Positions 26,272 through 35,059 of a stretch of 64,000 bases of DNA are shown here, piece after piece. The stretch is from NCBI RefSeq assembly GCF_000410515.1, contig NC_021492.1, positions 1 through 64,000 of the forward strand. Direction: 5' to 3'. The notes below the pieces were generated by a model that saw only the letters and a list, made by a program, of their open reading frames with translations, did no database searches and had not been told where the DNA came from. The position numbers and the translations under genes are program-made. Within the stretch, counting starts at the first letter, position 1; the number at the start of each line of letters is the position of its first letter. Source of the stretch: Enterobacter sp. R4-368 (GTDB lineage: Bacteria; Pseudomonadota; Gammaproteobacteria; Enterobacterales; Enterobacteriaceae).

Positions 26272-26556
26272 ATGGGCACACCACGATTTACACCTGAATT
26301 TAAGGAAGAAGCCGTCCGTCAGATAACGGAACGCGGTTATTCCGTCGCCGAAGTTTCTGACCGGCTGGGCGTTTCAGCACACAGTCTCTATAAGTGGTTA
26401 CGGGCTATTAAACCCGATAACAGCGAGCAGCATGCCCGTGATTTACTGGAAGCGAAAAGCGAGATCCTGAAGCTCAGGGCCCAACTGAAGCGCACTGAGG
26501 AAGAACGGGACATACTGAAAAAGGCCGCGCGGTACTTTGCAAGGGAGCCCGACTGA
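26272..26556 (+). CDS. IS3-family transposase OrfA
   Basis: A 94-residue HTH protein (TPRFTPEFKEEAVRQITERGYSV, SAHSLYKWL) with a C-terminal coiled coil ending KKAARYFAREPD. A slippery A-rich stretch at about 26517-26522 precedes the overlap with orfB. GGAGG at 26262 is the ribosome site. Intact in itself, but its partner orfB is broken by the transposon. Confidence 0.88.
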   Translation: MGTPRFTPEFKEEAVRQITERGYSVAEVSDRLGVSAHSLYKWLRAIKPDNSEQHARDLLEAKSEILKLRAQLKRTEEERDILKKAARYFAREPD

Positions 26557-26597
26557 AGTACCGCTTTATCAATGAGCACCGCACTGTATGGGGTGTC

Positions 26598-27125
26598 ATG
26601 ACGATGTGTCGGGTGTTGTGCGTTGCCCGGGCCGGGTTTTATGCGTGGCTGCATAACCCGGTCTCCGCGCGGGATAAAGATAACCAGCGTCTGCTGACGC
26701 TTATCCGTGACTCCTATTCACTGAGCGGAGGCGTATACGGTTACCGCCGGGTTCATGGCGACCTGAACGAAATCGGGGAAATCTGCGGTAAAAATCGGGT
26801 GGGCCGTATTATGCAACTGAACCGGATTAAAGCCGTGCGCGGCTATAAAGCTCCGCGTCGTATCGCCGGCAGACCTTCAGTGGTTGCGCCTAATCGTGTG
26901 CAGCGGCAGTTTACCGTTGTCCGGGCCAATCAGGTCTGGGTAACCGACATTACCTATATCCGCACCTGGCAGGGCTGGTTATATCTGGCGGTGGTTATCG
27001 ATCTCTTCGCCCGTAACGTGGTGGGCTGGTCGATGAAACCCACTCTCTCACGCGAACTGGCGCTGGATGCGCTCATGATGGCCGTGTGGCGACGAAAACC
27101 GGACGGCGAGGTTATCGTACATAGC
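26598..27125 (+). pseudogene. IS3-family transposase OrfB, 5' part
   Basis: Contains the first catalytic Asp (WVTDITYI) and runs to the V-H-S of the second catalytic motif, where the transposon inserts. Reading across to 54963 (after removing one copy of ATAGC) restores VHSDQGSQYG exactly. The frame runs on into the transposon end for about 19 meaningless codons. Confidence 0.9.
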
Positions 27126-27163
27126 GAGGTCCGCCTGGAAAACGGAAAAAATCCTACGTTAAG
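27126..27163 (+). repeat. left terminal inverted repeat of Tn3-family unit
   Basis: 38 bp starting GAGGTCCGCCTGG and ending CCTACGTTAAG. Six positions differ from the right end, including the second base (A instead of G). Confidence 0.87.
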
Positions 27164-27248
27164 CTTTTTTAAGCAGGCATGAAGGGCTGCTTTGAGCGAA
27201 CAGCGGAAGTAGTCATTTTTGTGGTCTGTGAACTGACCCCACCCCGGT

Positions 27249-27284
27249 AAAACCGATCCCGGCAAAGGGGGCGGGATCGGTTTT
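27249..27284 (-). terminator. terminator after the CdiI-like gene
   Basis: A 13-bp stem (AAAACCGATCCCG with its complement) around a 10-base loop; on either strand it ends in TTTT. It stands 5 bp from the stop of the minus-strand gene at 27289. Confidence 0.8.
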
Positions 27285-27288
27285 AGTT

Positions 27289-27720
27289 TTAAAGGTTATG
27301 ATAAAAATTAATTATGCTATTTAGATCAGTAGACCACTCGGATATCTTTCGTCCATCTTCGTTATGAGTTTCACGTTTTTCGACATAATCATTAATATTC
27401 TCTGGATTAAATCCAAGATGTTCATCCAAGAAAATCATTTTATTTTGGATAAGTACATTTTTGCCTTCAAGATACAACACCCAAGTAAATACAAAGTTTG
27501 TATGACCGGGCTCATACATAGATACTGCTAATACAGCATGATTTCCGCGCTGCAAACCCTCCTCGATGGAGCGTTTCCAACTATTCCTGTAATCTTTAAT
27601 ATTCCAATAAGCTAATGGAATGTTGAAGTTTTCCTTAAATTCATTAATCACGATCGATGAAGGTAGAACCATTTCATCCCATTCTTCAATCGGAGCATTT
27701 TCCGAAAAAATCCCAAACAT
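27289..27720 (-). CDS. CdiI-like contact-dependent inhibition immunity protein
   Basis: A 143-residue cytoplasmic protein whose sequence (MFGIFSENAPIEEWDEMV, LAVSMYEPGHTNFVFTWVLY, NKMIFLDEHLGFNPENI, ISEWSTDLNSIINFYHNL) fits my memory of CdiI-type immunity proteins, which neutralise toxins delivered between cells. No CdiA toxin gene is next to it, so it would be an orphan immunity gene. ATG 27720 has GGAG upstream. Directly upstream is a partial copy of the MITE-like repeat. Family call is from recognition, not a search. Confidence 0.6.
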   Translation of the reverse strand: MFGIFSENAPIEEWDEMVLPSSIVINEFKENFNIPLAYWNIKDYRNSWKRSIEEGLQRGNHAVLAVSMYEPGHTNFVFTWVLYLEGKNVLIQNKMIFLDEHLGFNPENINDYVEKRETHNEDGRKISEWSTDLNSIINFYHNL

Positions 27721-27724
27721 TATT

Positions 27725-27795
27725 TGACCTGCTCCCCATAAATTAACATATCTCAATGTTATCAACGTCTGCTTTTGGCACGCAGCGGACATTCC
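27725..27795. repeat. partial MITE-like element
   Basis: TGACCTGCTCCCCATAAATT and the following 45 bp repeat the left end of the 162-bp element at 34470 almost exactly, then the similarity fades after GCAGCGGAC. Confidence 0.7.
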
Positions 27796-27885
27796 GCCAG
27801 TGAACATGGATGAGATCGCATGAGATTGGAATCATTACACTATTGCATATACAGTAACTGCTTTCATCTTCAGGGTATTAACAGT

Positions 27886-28797
27886 ATGGCTTCAGGCTCT
27901 CCTGATTTGAGTGACATTAAACACAATGACTGGGTCGACCGTTGGTTCTCACCCATACTGAGGCCGTACCTCAGGCTGGCACGCGTCGATCGCCCTGTAG
28001 GTATCTGGCTGGTATTATTCCCTTGTGTGGCAGCACTGTTTCAGGCTTCGAACGGATGGCCTGCACTGAAAGAAACGCTTATTTTTTGCCTGGGTGCTTT
28101 TCTGATGAGAAGCGCAGGTTCAACAGTCAATGATATTGCAGATCGTAACTTTGATGCGCATGTGGAAAGAACCCGTTTCCGTCCTTTGGCAAGCGGACAA
28201 ATTTCAACACGTAAGGCTCTTTTTTTCTTTTTATCGCAATTGTTATGTGCTGCATCGTTGCTTTATTTCCTCGCGCCGTTTACACGTATTTTAGCTTTAG
28301 CTGTCGTGCCGCTAGTTATCATTTACCCTTTCTGTAAGCGATTTACCTACTGGCCTCAGGCCGTTCTTGGCGCTGCCTTTAACTGGGGCATGCTGATGGC
28401 ATGGGCAGAGATTCAGGGAGAAATACCCTTTGGCGCAGTTTTAATTTGGCTTGGCGCGGTGGCATGGCAGATCGGGTATGACACCGTCTATGCCTACGTT
28501 GATGCAAAAGATGATGTACGGATAGGCATTCGGTCGACGGCGTTGCTGTTTGGTCCGCACGGAAAGGGCATCATAATGTTTTTCTACGCAGCTACCGTTC
28601 TGCTGTGGACATATGGCGGCTGGCTAATGCACATGAAACTGCCTTATGCCATCGTCATGATGCTGATTGCGACGCATCTGTTCTGGCAGACGTGGCGCCT
28701 TGATTTAAAGCAGCCCTCCCTCAGCTTCAATCTTTTTCTTCATAACATTCTTACTGGGGTTTTACTCGCGGTTGCTGCAATTGCTGGCACGCTCTGA
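27886..28797 (+). CDS. UbiA-family prenyltransferase
   Basis: A 303-residue integral membrane protein with about eight or nine helices. Both polyprenyl diphosphate binding motifs are present: NDxxDxxxD (NDIADRNFD, about residues 82-90) and YxDxKDD (YAYVDAKDD, about 202-210). This is the 4-hydroxybenzoate polyprenyltransferase type used in ubiquinone synthesis. A plasmid copy without other ubi genes is odd. The ATG at 27886 gives a typical N-terminus; upstream in-frame codons lack a ribosome site. Confidence 0.85.
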   Translation: MASGSPDLSDIKHNDWVDRWFSPILRPYLRLARVDRPVGIWLVLFPCVAALFQASNGWPALKETLIFCLGAFLMRSAGSTVNDIADRNFDAHVERTRFRPLASGQISTRKALFFFLSQLLCAASLLYFLAPFTRILALAVVPLVIIYPFCKRFTYWPQAVLGAAFNWGMLMAWAEIQGEIPFGAVLIWLGAVAWQIGYDTVYAYVDAKDDVRIGIRSTALLFGPHGKGIIMFFYAATVLLWTYGGWLMHMKLPYAIVMMLIATHLFWQTWRLDLKQPSLSFNLFLHNILTGVLLAVAAIAGTL

Positions 28798-28937
28798 AAA
28801 CATAAGTTATCAGGCCAGGCTGAACTCATTTTTAATGTGGAACGTCTATGCCTGTTTCTCATAACAATTATGTCCCTTTCTGACACAAAACTGCCCCAAC
28901 ACAGGGCTTAAAGGGCAGTTCTGAGTGAGGATCATAA

Positions 28938-28976
28938 GTAGTCAATTTTGTGGTCTGCTCCCACAAAAATGACTAC
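28938..28976. repeat. 16-bp inverted repeat
   Basis: GTAGTCAATTTTGTGG and its near complement around TCTGCTC, one mismatch. The half-site GTAGTCATTTTTGTGG is repeated near 27204-27219. Possibly an IS or MITE relic. Confidence 0.5.
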
Positions 28977-29010
28977 AGAAACAGTTGCAATTCAAAATCA
29001 CCGCCAAGCG

Positions 29011-29187
29011 CTATCCCTCCTTTTGCTCTAACAAACGTTTTATTGCCTCCAGCTTTGCTGTCTGACGTCGCATTTCAAGCAGCCTGAGAACGTCGATTAC
29101 CTGGCTTCCAGTGAATTGAGCATGGCTTAGTGTGTCCATATCCTGGTTCAGTAAATCCAGTTCATCATCAGTAATCGGTGGTCTCAT
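29011..29187 (-). CDS. small acidic helical protein (58 aa)
   Basis: A 58-codon frame with a well-spaced ribosome site (GGAGTAAAGA before ATG). The product starts MRPPITDDELDLLNQDMDTL and ends with a helical stretch LEAIKRLLEQKEG. It lies in the 1.1-kb gap before vgrG. No family recognised. The rest of the gap (28798-29010, 29188-29926) holds palindromes and the vgrG promoter region but no further gene. Confidence 0.5.
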   Translation of the reverse strand: MRPPITDDELDLLNQDMDTLSHAQFTGSQVIDVLRLLEMRRQTAKLEAIKRLLEQKEG

Positions 29188-29926
29188 TCTTTACTCCATT
29201 CCATGAGCGATTAAAAAATAAGAAGATAATCTCTCTAAAAAAGAAATCATTTTATGCCAAGAAAATCACATCGACGAGTAAGCATGAATGAAATTGTTAG
29301 TATTCCGGCAAAATGAACCATTACTTTTAGAGGGTCCCTGGCATCCCAACTTCCGCTTCGGGCACGGAGCGAACTAACTCACTGAGCAAAGGTCCGCTCT
29401 GAGCGAGAAGCGGACGTCAAAATCTCGGCGATTCAAGTTGTTTCGGGAAGTTAGCGGTTATGTTTTATCCTGAGCACGAACTTGCGCATGGGCTTCGCAA
29501 TGACTTTCCGTTTATCTTGATTTGATTTTATAAATCTGAACTTCACTGAGACATTGCATCAAACAGGAATAACTAACTGCGATGTCTACCCCTACCGTTC
29601 GTGTAGCACTGTACCCTGTTCAGCCTGATTTCCGACGGAATGTGCCTGCGATACCTTCAGGGTCACGCTTCTTTAAACCCGGGAGTGCGAATTTCTATCC
29701 GGTGTTAAGAATTGTCTGTAAATAAGCCGTGACGGTTCAGGAAAACGCAGAAAGCTGTTTTCCAGTCAATTCACAATTGTAAGATAGCCATCTTGCTTTT
29801 GCGTTTCACAATATTAGCCAGAACTCGAATACCACGGCGGTGTCTGGTTCGGCATATTGATACTCACTCTGACGATGGACAGTTCAGCCATATGGCAGAC
29901 GGTAAATCGTTCCACGGAGAAGATAA

Positions 29927-32170
29927 ATGTTTAACCGCATTACGGTAACCCCTCCCGCTGGCGCTGAATCGCTATTGTTCTGGAAACTGAATGGTACGGA
30001 AGTGATGTCCCGTTCATTTACACTGAATGTGACCATGCTGAGCCAGGATGACCGTATTGATCGCAAAGCATTACTGGGAAAACCCCTGACTGTCACTGTA
30101 CCGACACAAAATGTGCAACCGCGTTATTTCAACGGAAAAATAACAGAAGTAAACCTTCAGAATACTGAGCTGAACGGCGTTCGTTACGCGGTCTATCTTC
30201 TCAAAATTGAATCCGACTTATGGCCACTGCTGCGCGACCGGAATCAGCGAATTTTTCAGAGCCAGCGTGTACCCGATATTATCAAGACCATTCTGGCTGA
30301 ATATGGCGTCAGAACGGAAGATAAACTTACCGGTGAATACCGTATCTGGGAATACTGTGTTCAGTATCAGGAAAGCAGCTACAACTTTATTTCCCGCCTG
30401 ATGGAGCTGGAAGGGATATATTTCTTTTTCCGGCATGAGGCGGACTCTCATACGCTTGTGCTGATGGATTCGGCCGAGAATCATCATCCGGTAAGTGGCT
30501 ATGAGGTCATCCCATATCACTCCAGCCTTTCGGGAGGAACAACCAGCGAAGAAGGTATAGGGCAGTGGGCTATCAGTGAGCGGGTAACCCCGGGTCTCTA
30601 CAGTATTGATGACTACGATTTCCGTAAGCCCAATGCCTGGATGTTCCAGGCTCGTCAGAACCCATCGTCCCCATTACCGGGACAGATCGATTATTACGAA
30701 TGGCCGGGTCGCTTTGTTGATCACCAGCACGGTGAATTTTATGCCCGTATCCGGCAGGAAGAATGGCAGGCTGAGCAGCAACGCATCGATGCCTCCGGCA
30801 CTGCGCTGGGAATAACACCGGGGTATACATTTACTCTTGAGAACCCGTCAGATACAGACAAAAGCGGTGAGTATCTTGTCGTCAGTGCAGGCTACACCCT
30901 TGAAGAGAACAGCTACGCCAGTGGCAGCATGACCGACAGTGTTCATCAAATTAATTGTGCGGTCATTCCAGCAAAGACTACCTTCCGTTCCGCACAACGG
31001 ACAGAATGGCCACGTACGCACGGGCCGCAAACAGCGCGTGTAGTCGGTCCACAGGGCGAATCTATATGGACTGATCGATATGGCAGGGTAAAAGTAAAAT
31101 TCCACTGGGACCGACAGGCTAAAGGTGATGACACCAGTTCATGCTGGGTGAGGGTTTCAAGCGCATGGGCTGGCCAGGGTTTTGGTGGCATGCAGATCCC
31201 CCGCGTGGGTGACGAAGTGGTTATCGATTTTATCAACGGGGATCCTGACCGACCAATTATTACTGGCCGTGTCTACAATGAAGCGAGTATGCCACCGTGG
31301 GAGCTGCCTGCCGCCGCCACGGTGATGGGCTTTATGACCAGGAGTAAAGACGGCCACAAGGATAATGCCAGTTACCTTTTTTTTGAGGACAGTCCCGGAC
31401 GTGAGCTTATCGATCTGCACTCAGAAAAAGATATGGCTGTATCCGTTGAAAACGATCAGAGCGTCAGTATTGATGGCAATCGCATAACTACCATTAAAAA
31501 AGAACAGACTGATGACGTAACCGGTGATGCGAGCTTCCATTACCATCAGAAACGAACAACAAACGTTGATAATGGCGAGCACACCACCATACAGAATGGG
31601 CGAAGGTTAAAGATCCTTGATGGCGGGGATTCGGTTGAAGTGACCAGTTATCGCGATACAACGATCAATGGCAGGGAGTCACATCACGTAACCGGGAAAC
31701 TGACGGAAACCTATGATCAGGGACAGGAAACGACCATCGGTGCTGGTGGCCGAACCGAAACGATACACGACGGGGTGGTGATTAACGTTAACAGCGGCAA
31801 CTGGACGCATAATGTCAACGACGGCACGATTACGATATTCAGTCCACAGGATATTACTCTGCGCAGCACCACGAAAATCAACCTCGACGCGCCCAACATT
31901 AAAAGTAAGGCAAAGGCACATAATGAAAGCTTTACCGGCAACTCTTTCAGCATGACTGGTCTGTCAGAAAGTTTCACCGGTGCTTCTTTTGGCTTTACAA
32001 CAACAGCCATCAGCACCTCAGTGATGAGTATCTCAGCAGGGGCGTTTTCGATCAAAAACAAACCATTCGAGCTTAAACGTCACGACAATAAAATTCAGTT
32101 TGTAAGCGGGGCGGAGACAACTTTATCCGGGCTCCGGACTTTTTTTGGCACGTTAACCACATTTATTTAA
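29927..32170 (+). CDS. vgrG: VgrG, type VI secretion spike protein
   Basis: A 747-residue spike trimer subunit. The gp27/gp5-like core is recognisable: N-terminal baseplate-hub part with YRIWEYCVQYQESSYNFISRLMELEGIYFFF, OB-fold region VWPRTHGPQTARVVGPQGE-type with DRYGRVKVKFHWDR and WVRVSSAWAGQGFGGMQIPRVGDEVVIDF, then a beta-helical C-terminus with DxTxxLRS-like repeats up to about residue 650. The tail after it (GNSFSMTGLSESFTGASFGF) could dock effectors. No other structural T6SS gene is present, so it must work with a chromosomal apparatus. A good ribosome site (GGAGAAG) precedes the ATG. Confidence 0.93.
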   Translation: MFNRITVTPPAGAESLLFWKLNGTEVMSRSFTLNVTMLSQDDRIDRKALLGKPLTVTVPTQNVQPRYFNGKITEVNLQNTELNGVRYAVYLLKIESDLWPLLRDRNQRIFQSQRVPDIIKTILAEYGVRTEDKLTGEYRIWEYCVQYQESSYNFISRLMELEGIYFFFRHEADSHTLVLMDSAENHHPVSGYEVIPYHSSLSGGTTSEEGIGQWAISERVTPGLYSIDDYDFRKPNAWMFQARQNPSSPLPGQIDYYEWPGRFVDHQHGEFYARIRQEEWQAEQQRIDASGTALGITPGYTFTLENPSDTDKSGEYLVVSAGYTLEENSYASGSMTDSVHQINCAVIPAKTTFRSAQRTEWPRTHGPQTARVVGPQGESIWTDRYGRVKVKFHWDRQAKGDDTSSCWVRVSSAWAGQGFGGMQIPRVGDEVVIDFINGDPDRPIITGRVYNEASMPPWELPAAATVMGFMTRSKDGHKDNASYLFFEDSPGRELIDLHSEKDMAVSVENDQSVSIDGNRITTIKKEQTDDVTGDASFHYHQKRTTNVDNGEHTTIQNGRRLKILDGGDSVEVTSYRDTTINGRESHHVTGKLTETYDQGQETTIGAGGRTETIHDGVVINVNSGNWTHNVNDGTITIFSPQDITLRSTTKINLDAPNIKSKAKAHNESFTGNSFSMTGLSESFTGASFGFTTTAISTSVMSISAGAFSIKNKPFELKRHDNKIQFVSGAETTLSGLRTFFGTLTTFI

Positions 32171-32174
32171 GAAG

Positions 32175-32543
32175 ATGAAAATGGCAAATTTCGCGATGTG
32201 GGGCCTGATTGTTGCCATCGCTGTAATTACGGTGGTGGTCATTATCGGTATTCGCAATTCCATCGTCTCAGCGCGCATCAACGAGGCAATAAAGAAGGAG
32301 GGAACTGAAACCTCCGCACTGATCGTTGACGCGGCTCAGCATCAAAATCAGAACGCCGAAGGCCGGCTATCCCTGAATCTTACAGTCGAATTCACCGCCG
32401 GAACGGAAAAGGTTGTGACCAAAAAAGATGTGGTGATCAAAATATTCGATGCCGATGAATTTAAACCCGGGCAGCGAGTAACGATCCGCTATAAAAATGA
32501 TGCACCGTCACAAATTGTGGTGCTGGGTAATGCTGGTAATTAA
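32175..32543 (+). CDS. single-helix membrane protein downstream of vgrG
   Basis: A 122-residue protein starting 4 bp after vgrG. One N-terminal transmembrane helix (MWGLIVAIAVITVVVIIGI) and a soluble beta-rich domain (LSLNLTVEFTAGTEKVVTKKDVVIKIF, KPGQRVTIRYKND) follow. Same-operon spacing suggests a role in effector handling or immunity. Not recognised. Confidence 0.65.
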   Translation: MKMANFAMWGLIVAIAVITVVVIIGIRNSIVSARINEAIKKEGTETSALIVDAAQHQNQNAEGRLSLNLTVEFTAGTEKVVTKKDVVIKIFDADEFKPGQRVTIRYKNDAPSQIVVLGNAGN

Positions 32544-33039
32544 GGGGCTGGCCTGGCTGTTCACATCCATCGGTCCCGGACATCTGTGCCGCGCTTTCGG
32601 TAGCCTTCGCGAATTTTACTTAACCGAAAGAACAATGCCTGGTCCCCATTAAAGGGGCCGCTTGCAAAATGTCCCTGATACGATGACATGCTTTCCATAA
32701 ACCAACATAACAGGATGCTGGCAATGGCCGTTCCTGGCACGAAGCTGCCGGAGGTAAATCCAGGGGCAGCTTTGAGCGAGGAACGGGCATTTCTAACAGC
32801 ATTCAGTGTGAATCAACGGGGAGCAGGTCATCAGTGCACTCGGGATATGCCGGAAGCCGGGCATTAAAGATGCGATGCTGACAATTCGCAAAAATTGTGT
32901 CTGTCTTAGCCATCCGTTTAGACCGTTGTAAAACTTTTACGGCATTTTTTGTTACAGTTTTCCCCAGTGACGCTCACAATTTTAAGATTGCATAATAGTA
33001 AAAAAATTTGTTGACGCATCAAGGGATAGGGGAGCGTTT
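32544..33039. other. 496-bp gap before the effector gene
   Basis: Contains the short hairpin pieces and one end-like sequence GGGGAGCAGGTCA (about 32819-32831), matching the MITE-like element end. The last 100 bp (AT-rich, with GGGGAGCG before the ATG) hold the promoter of the effector gene. No gene seen. Confidence 0.45.
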
Positions 33040-33964
33040 ATGAGTAGTAGAAAAAGCTACAGACCGCATATTATGCGGATAGATTCCACTCTGGGGGAGT
33101 GTGGCAACAACAAGCCAGAAGAAGTTTTGTGGTTTCAGCAAACACTCAGTGAGTCAGGTTATCAAGAACTAACCGGACGAGACGTTAAGATTACAGGCAA
33201 GTGTGACAGGGATACAATTGAAGGTATTCGCTGGTTTCAGAATATGCTCTCTATGAAGCCTGCCGGAATGATTCATCCTGGATGATATCTGGCTTCAGGA
33301 AGCTATAAATAACGTTGTTTTACAGCCATGGCGTAAGACTGTCGGGGCGGCACAGTTAAAGGTGCCTGAAGGCCAGGTTACCTTTGATGCTGAAGGGAAT
33401 GATTATATATTCCCGGATTATGCTCCCAAGAGGGCACCCAAAAGACCTGACTATTTCTCCCGAATACTGCACTGGCCTGGCGATGTATCAGGCGTCACAC
33501 TGGGTCGCGGTTACGACATGAAGATGCGAACTGCTGGAGAGATTTTTTCAACCTTGCGAAGTCTTGGTATAGAAGAATATCGCGCAGTGATTGCATCAAA
33601 CGCAGCATATCTTAGTGGACGACAGGCAAAGGTTTTTGTCGATACCACATGGCAGCTATTTGGTGAGATAAGCTATGTGCAACAGATTGAATTATTCAAA
33701 CGTTCTTACTTAGAGAAAAAGAATTACGCCAAACCTTTTTATGAAAAAACAGCAGCAAAAAAAACGAACGCACCCTCATGGGATCAACTCGACCAGAAAA
33801 TAAAAGATGTCGTTGTCGATATTTTTTACCAGGGCATAAGACATCCAGCAAGTTTAATCGAGGCTGCAATTGCTGGCAGAACAGCGCTTATTAACTTCAT
33901 CCGGGAAGATTCATCACTTATGCGTTATGAGTCTACAAGACACAGAATCAGGTACTTACAATGA
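33040..33964 (+). pseudogene. peptidoglycan muramidase effector, frameshifted
   Basis: Two frames make one protein of about 308 residues. The first part (33040-33285) is a peptidoglycan-binding domain (VLWFQQTLSESGYQ, GKCDRDTIEGIRWFQ). The second (about 33276-33964) continues with DDIWLQEAINNVV in another frame and carries a lysozyme-like domain (SGVTLGRGYDMKMR, similar to pesticin and T4-lysozyme type muramidases). A two-base loss in CCTGGATGATATC (expected GGNGATGAT) explains the shift. The stop overlaps the ATG of an LprI-like gene by 4 bp, the usual effector-immunity layout. It could be an assembly error. Confidence 0.75.
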
Positions 33965-34419
33965 AGAAAATAATGTTAGCGATTATTTTTTTGGCTTTAG
34001 CTCCGTCAGCCTTCAGTGCTGAAAAAGCAGATATTATTGCCGGGCCAGAAACTGATACTTGTTGGCGTAATAATGCTGACCGTGGAAAAGCTTCTGAATG
34101 CTTACACACTCTTAGTGACAAAAGCAATAAAAGCATGGATGAGCTAATTGCCAAAACAGTCGTGCAAATAAAGGAGAACAATACTGGGCCCGTATATAAA
34201 AGTAAGGATCCTCAACTGACCATTGGTGATGTCTTCAGTAAGCTTTTCCTAGAATCGCAAAATTCATGGAAAGAGTATCGCAAGAACTTCTGTTTAGGCG
34301 TTGGGTCGCAAATCGGTGAGGACACCTATGATTACTGGCCCTATATTTATCAGTGCCAAATCAATCTTAATAAGCTGCATACTGAAGAGATAAAAATGCT
34401 TCATGCCGATCTAGAGTGA
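33961..34419 (+). CDS. LprI-like periplasmic immunity protein
   Basis: A 152-residue exported protein. A signal peptide is clear (MKKIMLAIIFLALAPSAFSA, cleavage near residue 20). The mature part has four cysteines and the pattern SQNSWKEYRKNFC characteristic of the LprI/DUF1311 lysozyme-inhibitor family. ATGA overlap couples it to the muramidase gene, so it should protect the periplasm against that enzyme. It remains intact although the effector is frameshifted. Confidence 0.8.
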   Translation: MKKIMLAIIFLALAPSAFSAEKADIIAGPETDTCWRNNADRGKASECLHTLSDKSNKSMDELIAKTVVQIKENNTGPVYKSKDPQLTIGDVFSKLFLESQNSWKEYRKNFCLGVGSQIGEDTYDYWPYIYQCQINLNKLHTEEIKMLHADLE

Positions 34420-34469
34420 GTGAGATTAGTTGCCTGCTGACTGACATTTTGTAGTTCAGCAGGCTTAAT

Positions 34470-34631
34470 TGACCTGCTCCCCATAAATTAACATATCTCA
34501 ACGTTATCAACGTCTGCGTTTGGCACTGAGCGGACCGGCGCGAAGATCGATGTCCGCTGTGAGCGAACAGCGGAAGTTCTTAATTTATCCCACAGTCGAT
34601 GACGCATGTTAATAAATGGGGGAGCAGGTCA
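34470..34631. mobile_element. MITE-like 162-bp element with terminal inverted repeats
   Basis: Both ends are TGACCTGCTCCCC followed by AT-rich ATTAACAT-type sequence. The interior has palindromes (GCGGACC, GTCCGCTGTGAGCGAACAGCGGA). Partial copies at 27725, 35565 and 19620 and an isolated end near 32819. It encodes no protein. No clear target duplication was found. Confidence 0.6.
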
Positions 34632-34690
34632 TCTGTGGGAAAGGAATTGCCAGAAACACCGGCTGGGCGATATCTGGCAATTAGACGGAT

Positions 34691-35059
34691 TTATTCACAG
34701 GAGGCGTAAAACTCTTCTTTGCTGTTTCCATACCACGCAGAACATTTCTGTGCTGTTGTGGGTACCTTTACAGTGGCAGTTTTAAGTGTTCCCTTATACT
34801 GGCAAACAAGAAATACGGACGTGTTATGCTTCTTCGCATAATCCTGAGAATCCTTAAGGGTCCATACCATTTCTTCATCCGTATCCGGTAATAGTGACGC
34901 CCTTTCTTCTGGCGGCCCAACGAAGACATCAACTAAATTCATTCGGTGTGTTTTGTTGCCTTCTTTTAAAACAGGCGGGCAGCTTACTTTTTCGGCAAAA
35001 ACAGAACTGGAAAAAAGCAAGGCCACGCTACCTAAAATTAATGTTTTACTCCACGACAT
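34691..35059 (-). CDS. STY0301-like periplasmic immunity protein
   Basis: A 122-residue exported protein with a signal peptide (LILGSVALLFSSSVFA, cleavage near residue 22) and mature part CPPVLKEGNKTHRMNLVDVFVGPPEERASLLPD, TWT-like VWTLKDSQ and VCQYKGT. This matches my memory of the STY0301 family, found beside BPSL0067 effectors. It overlaps the 3' end of the effector by 14 bp, so the two are coupled. Confidence 0.75.
   Translation of the reverse strand: MSWSKTLILGSVALLFSSSVFAEKVSCPPVLKEGNKTHRMNLVDVFVGPPEERASLLPDTDEEMVWTLKDSQDYAKKHNTSVFLVCQYKGTLKTATVKVPTTAQKCSAWYGNSKEEFYASCE

Larger units (their letters stand above)
26213..27125 (+). mobile_element. IS3-family element, left part (split by Tn3-family insertion)
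   Basis: Left terminal repeat TGGACTGACCCC at 26213 with orfA and the first part of orfB. The element continues at 54963-55279 and ends in GGGGTCAGTCCA. The two parts sum to 1230 bp, a normal IS3-family size. The last five bases (ATAGC) are duplicated at 54958-54962 as target site of the inserted transposon. It differs from the 1229-bp copies at 1 and 35610. Confidence 0.9.
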
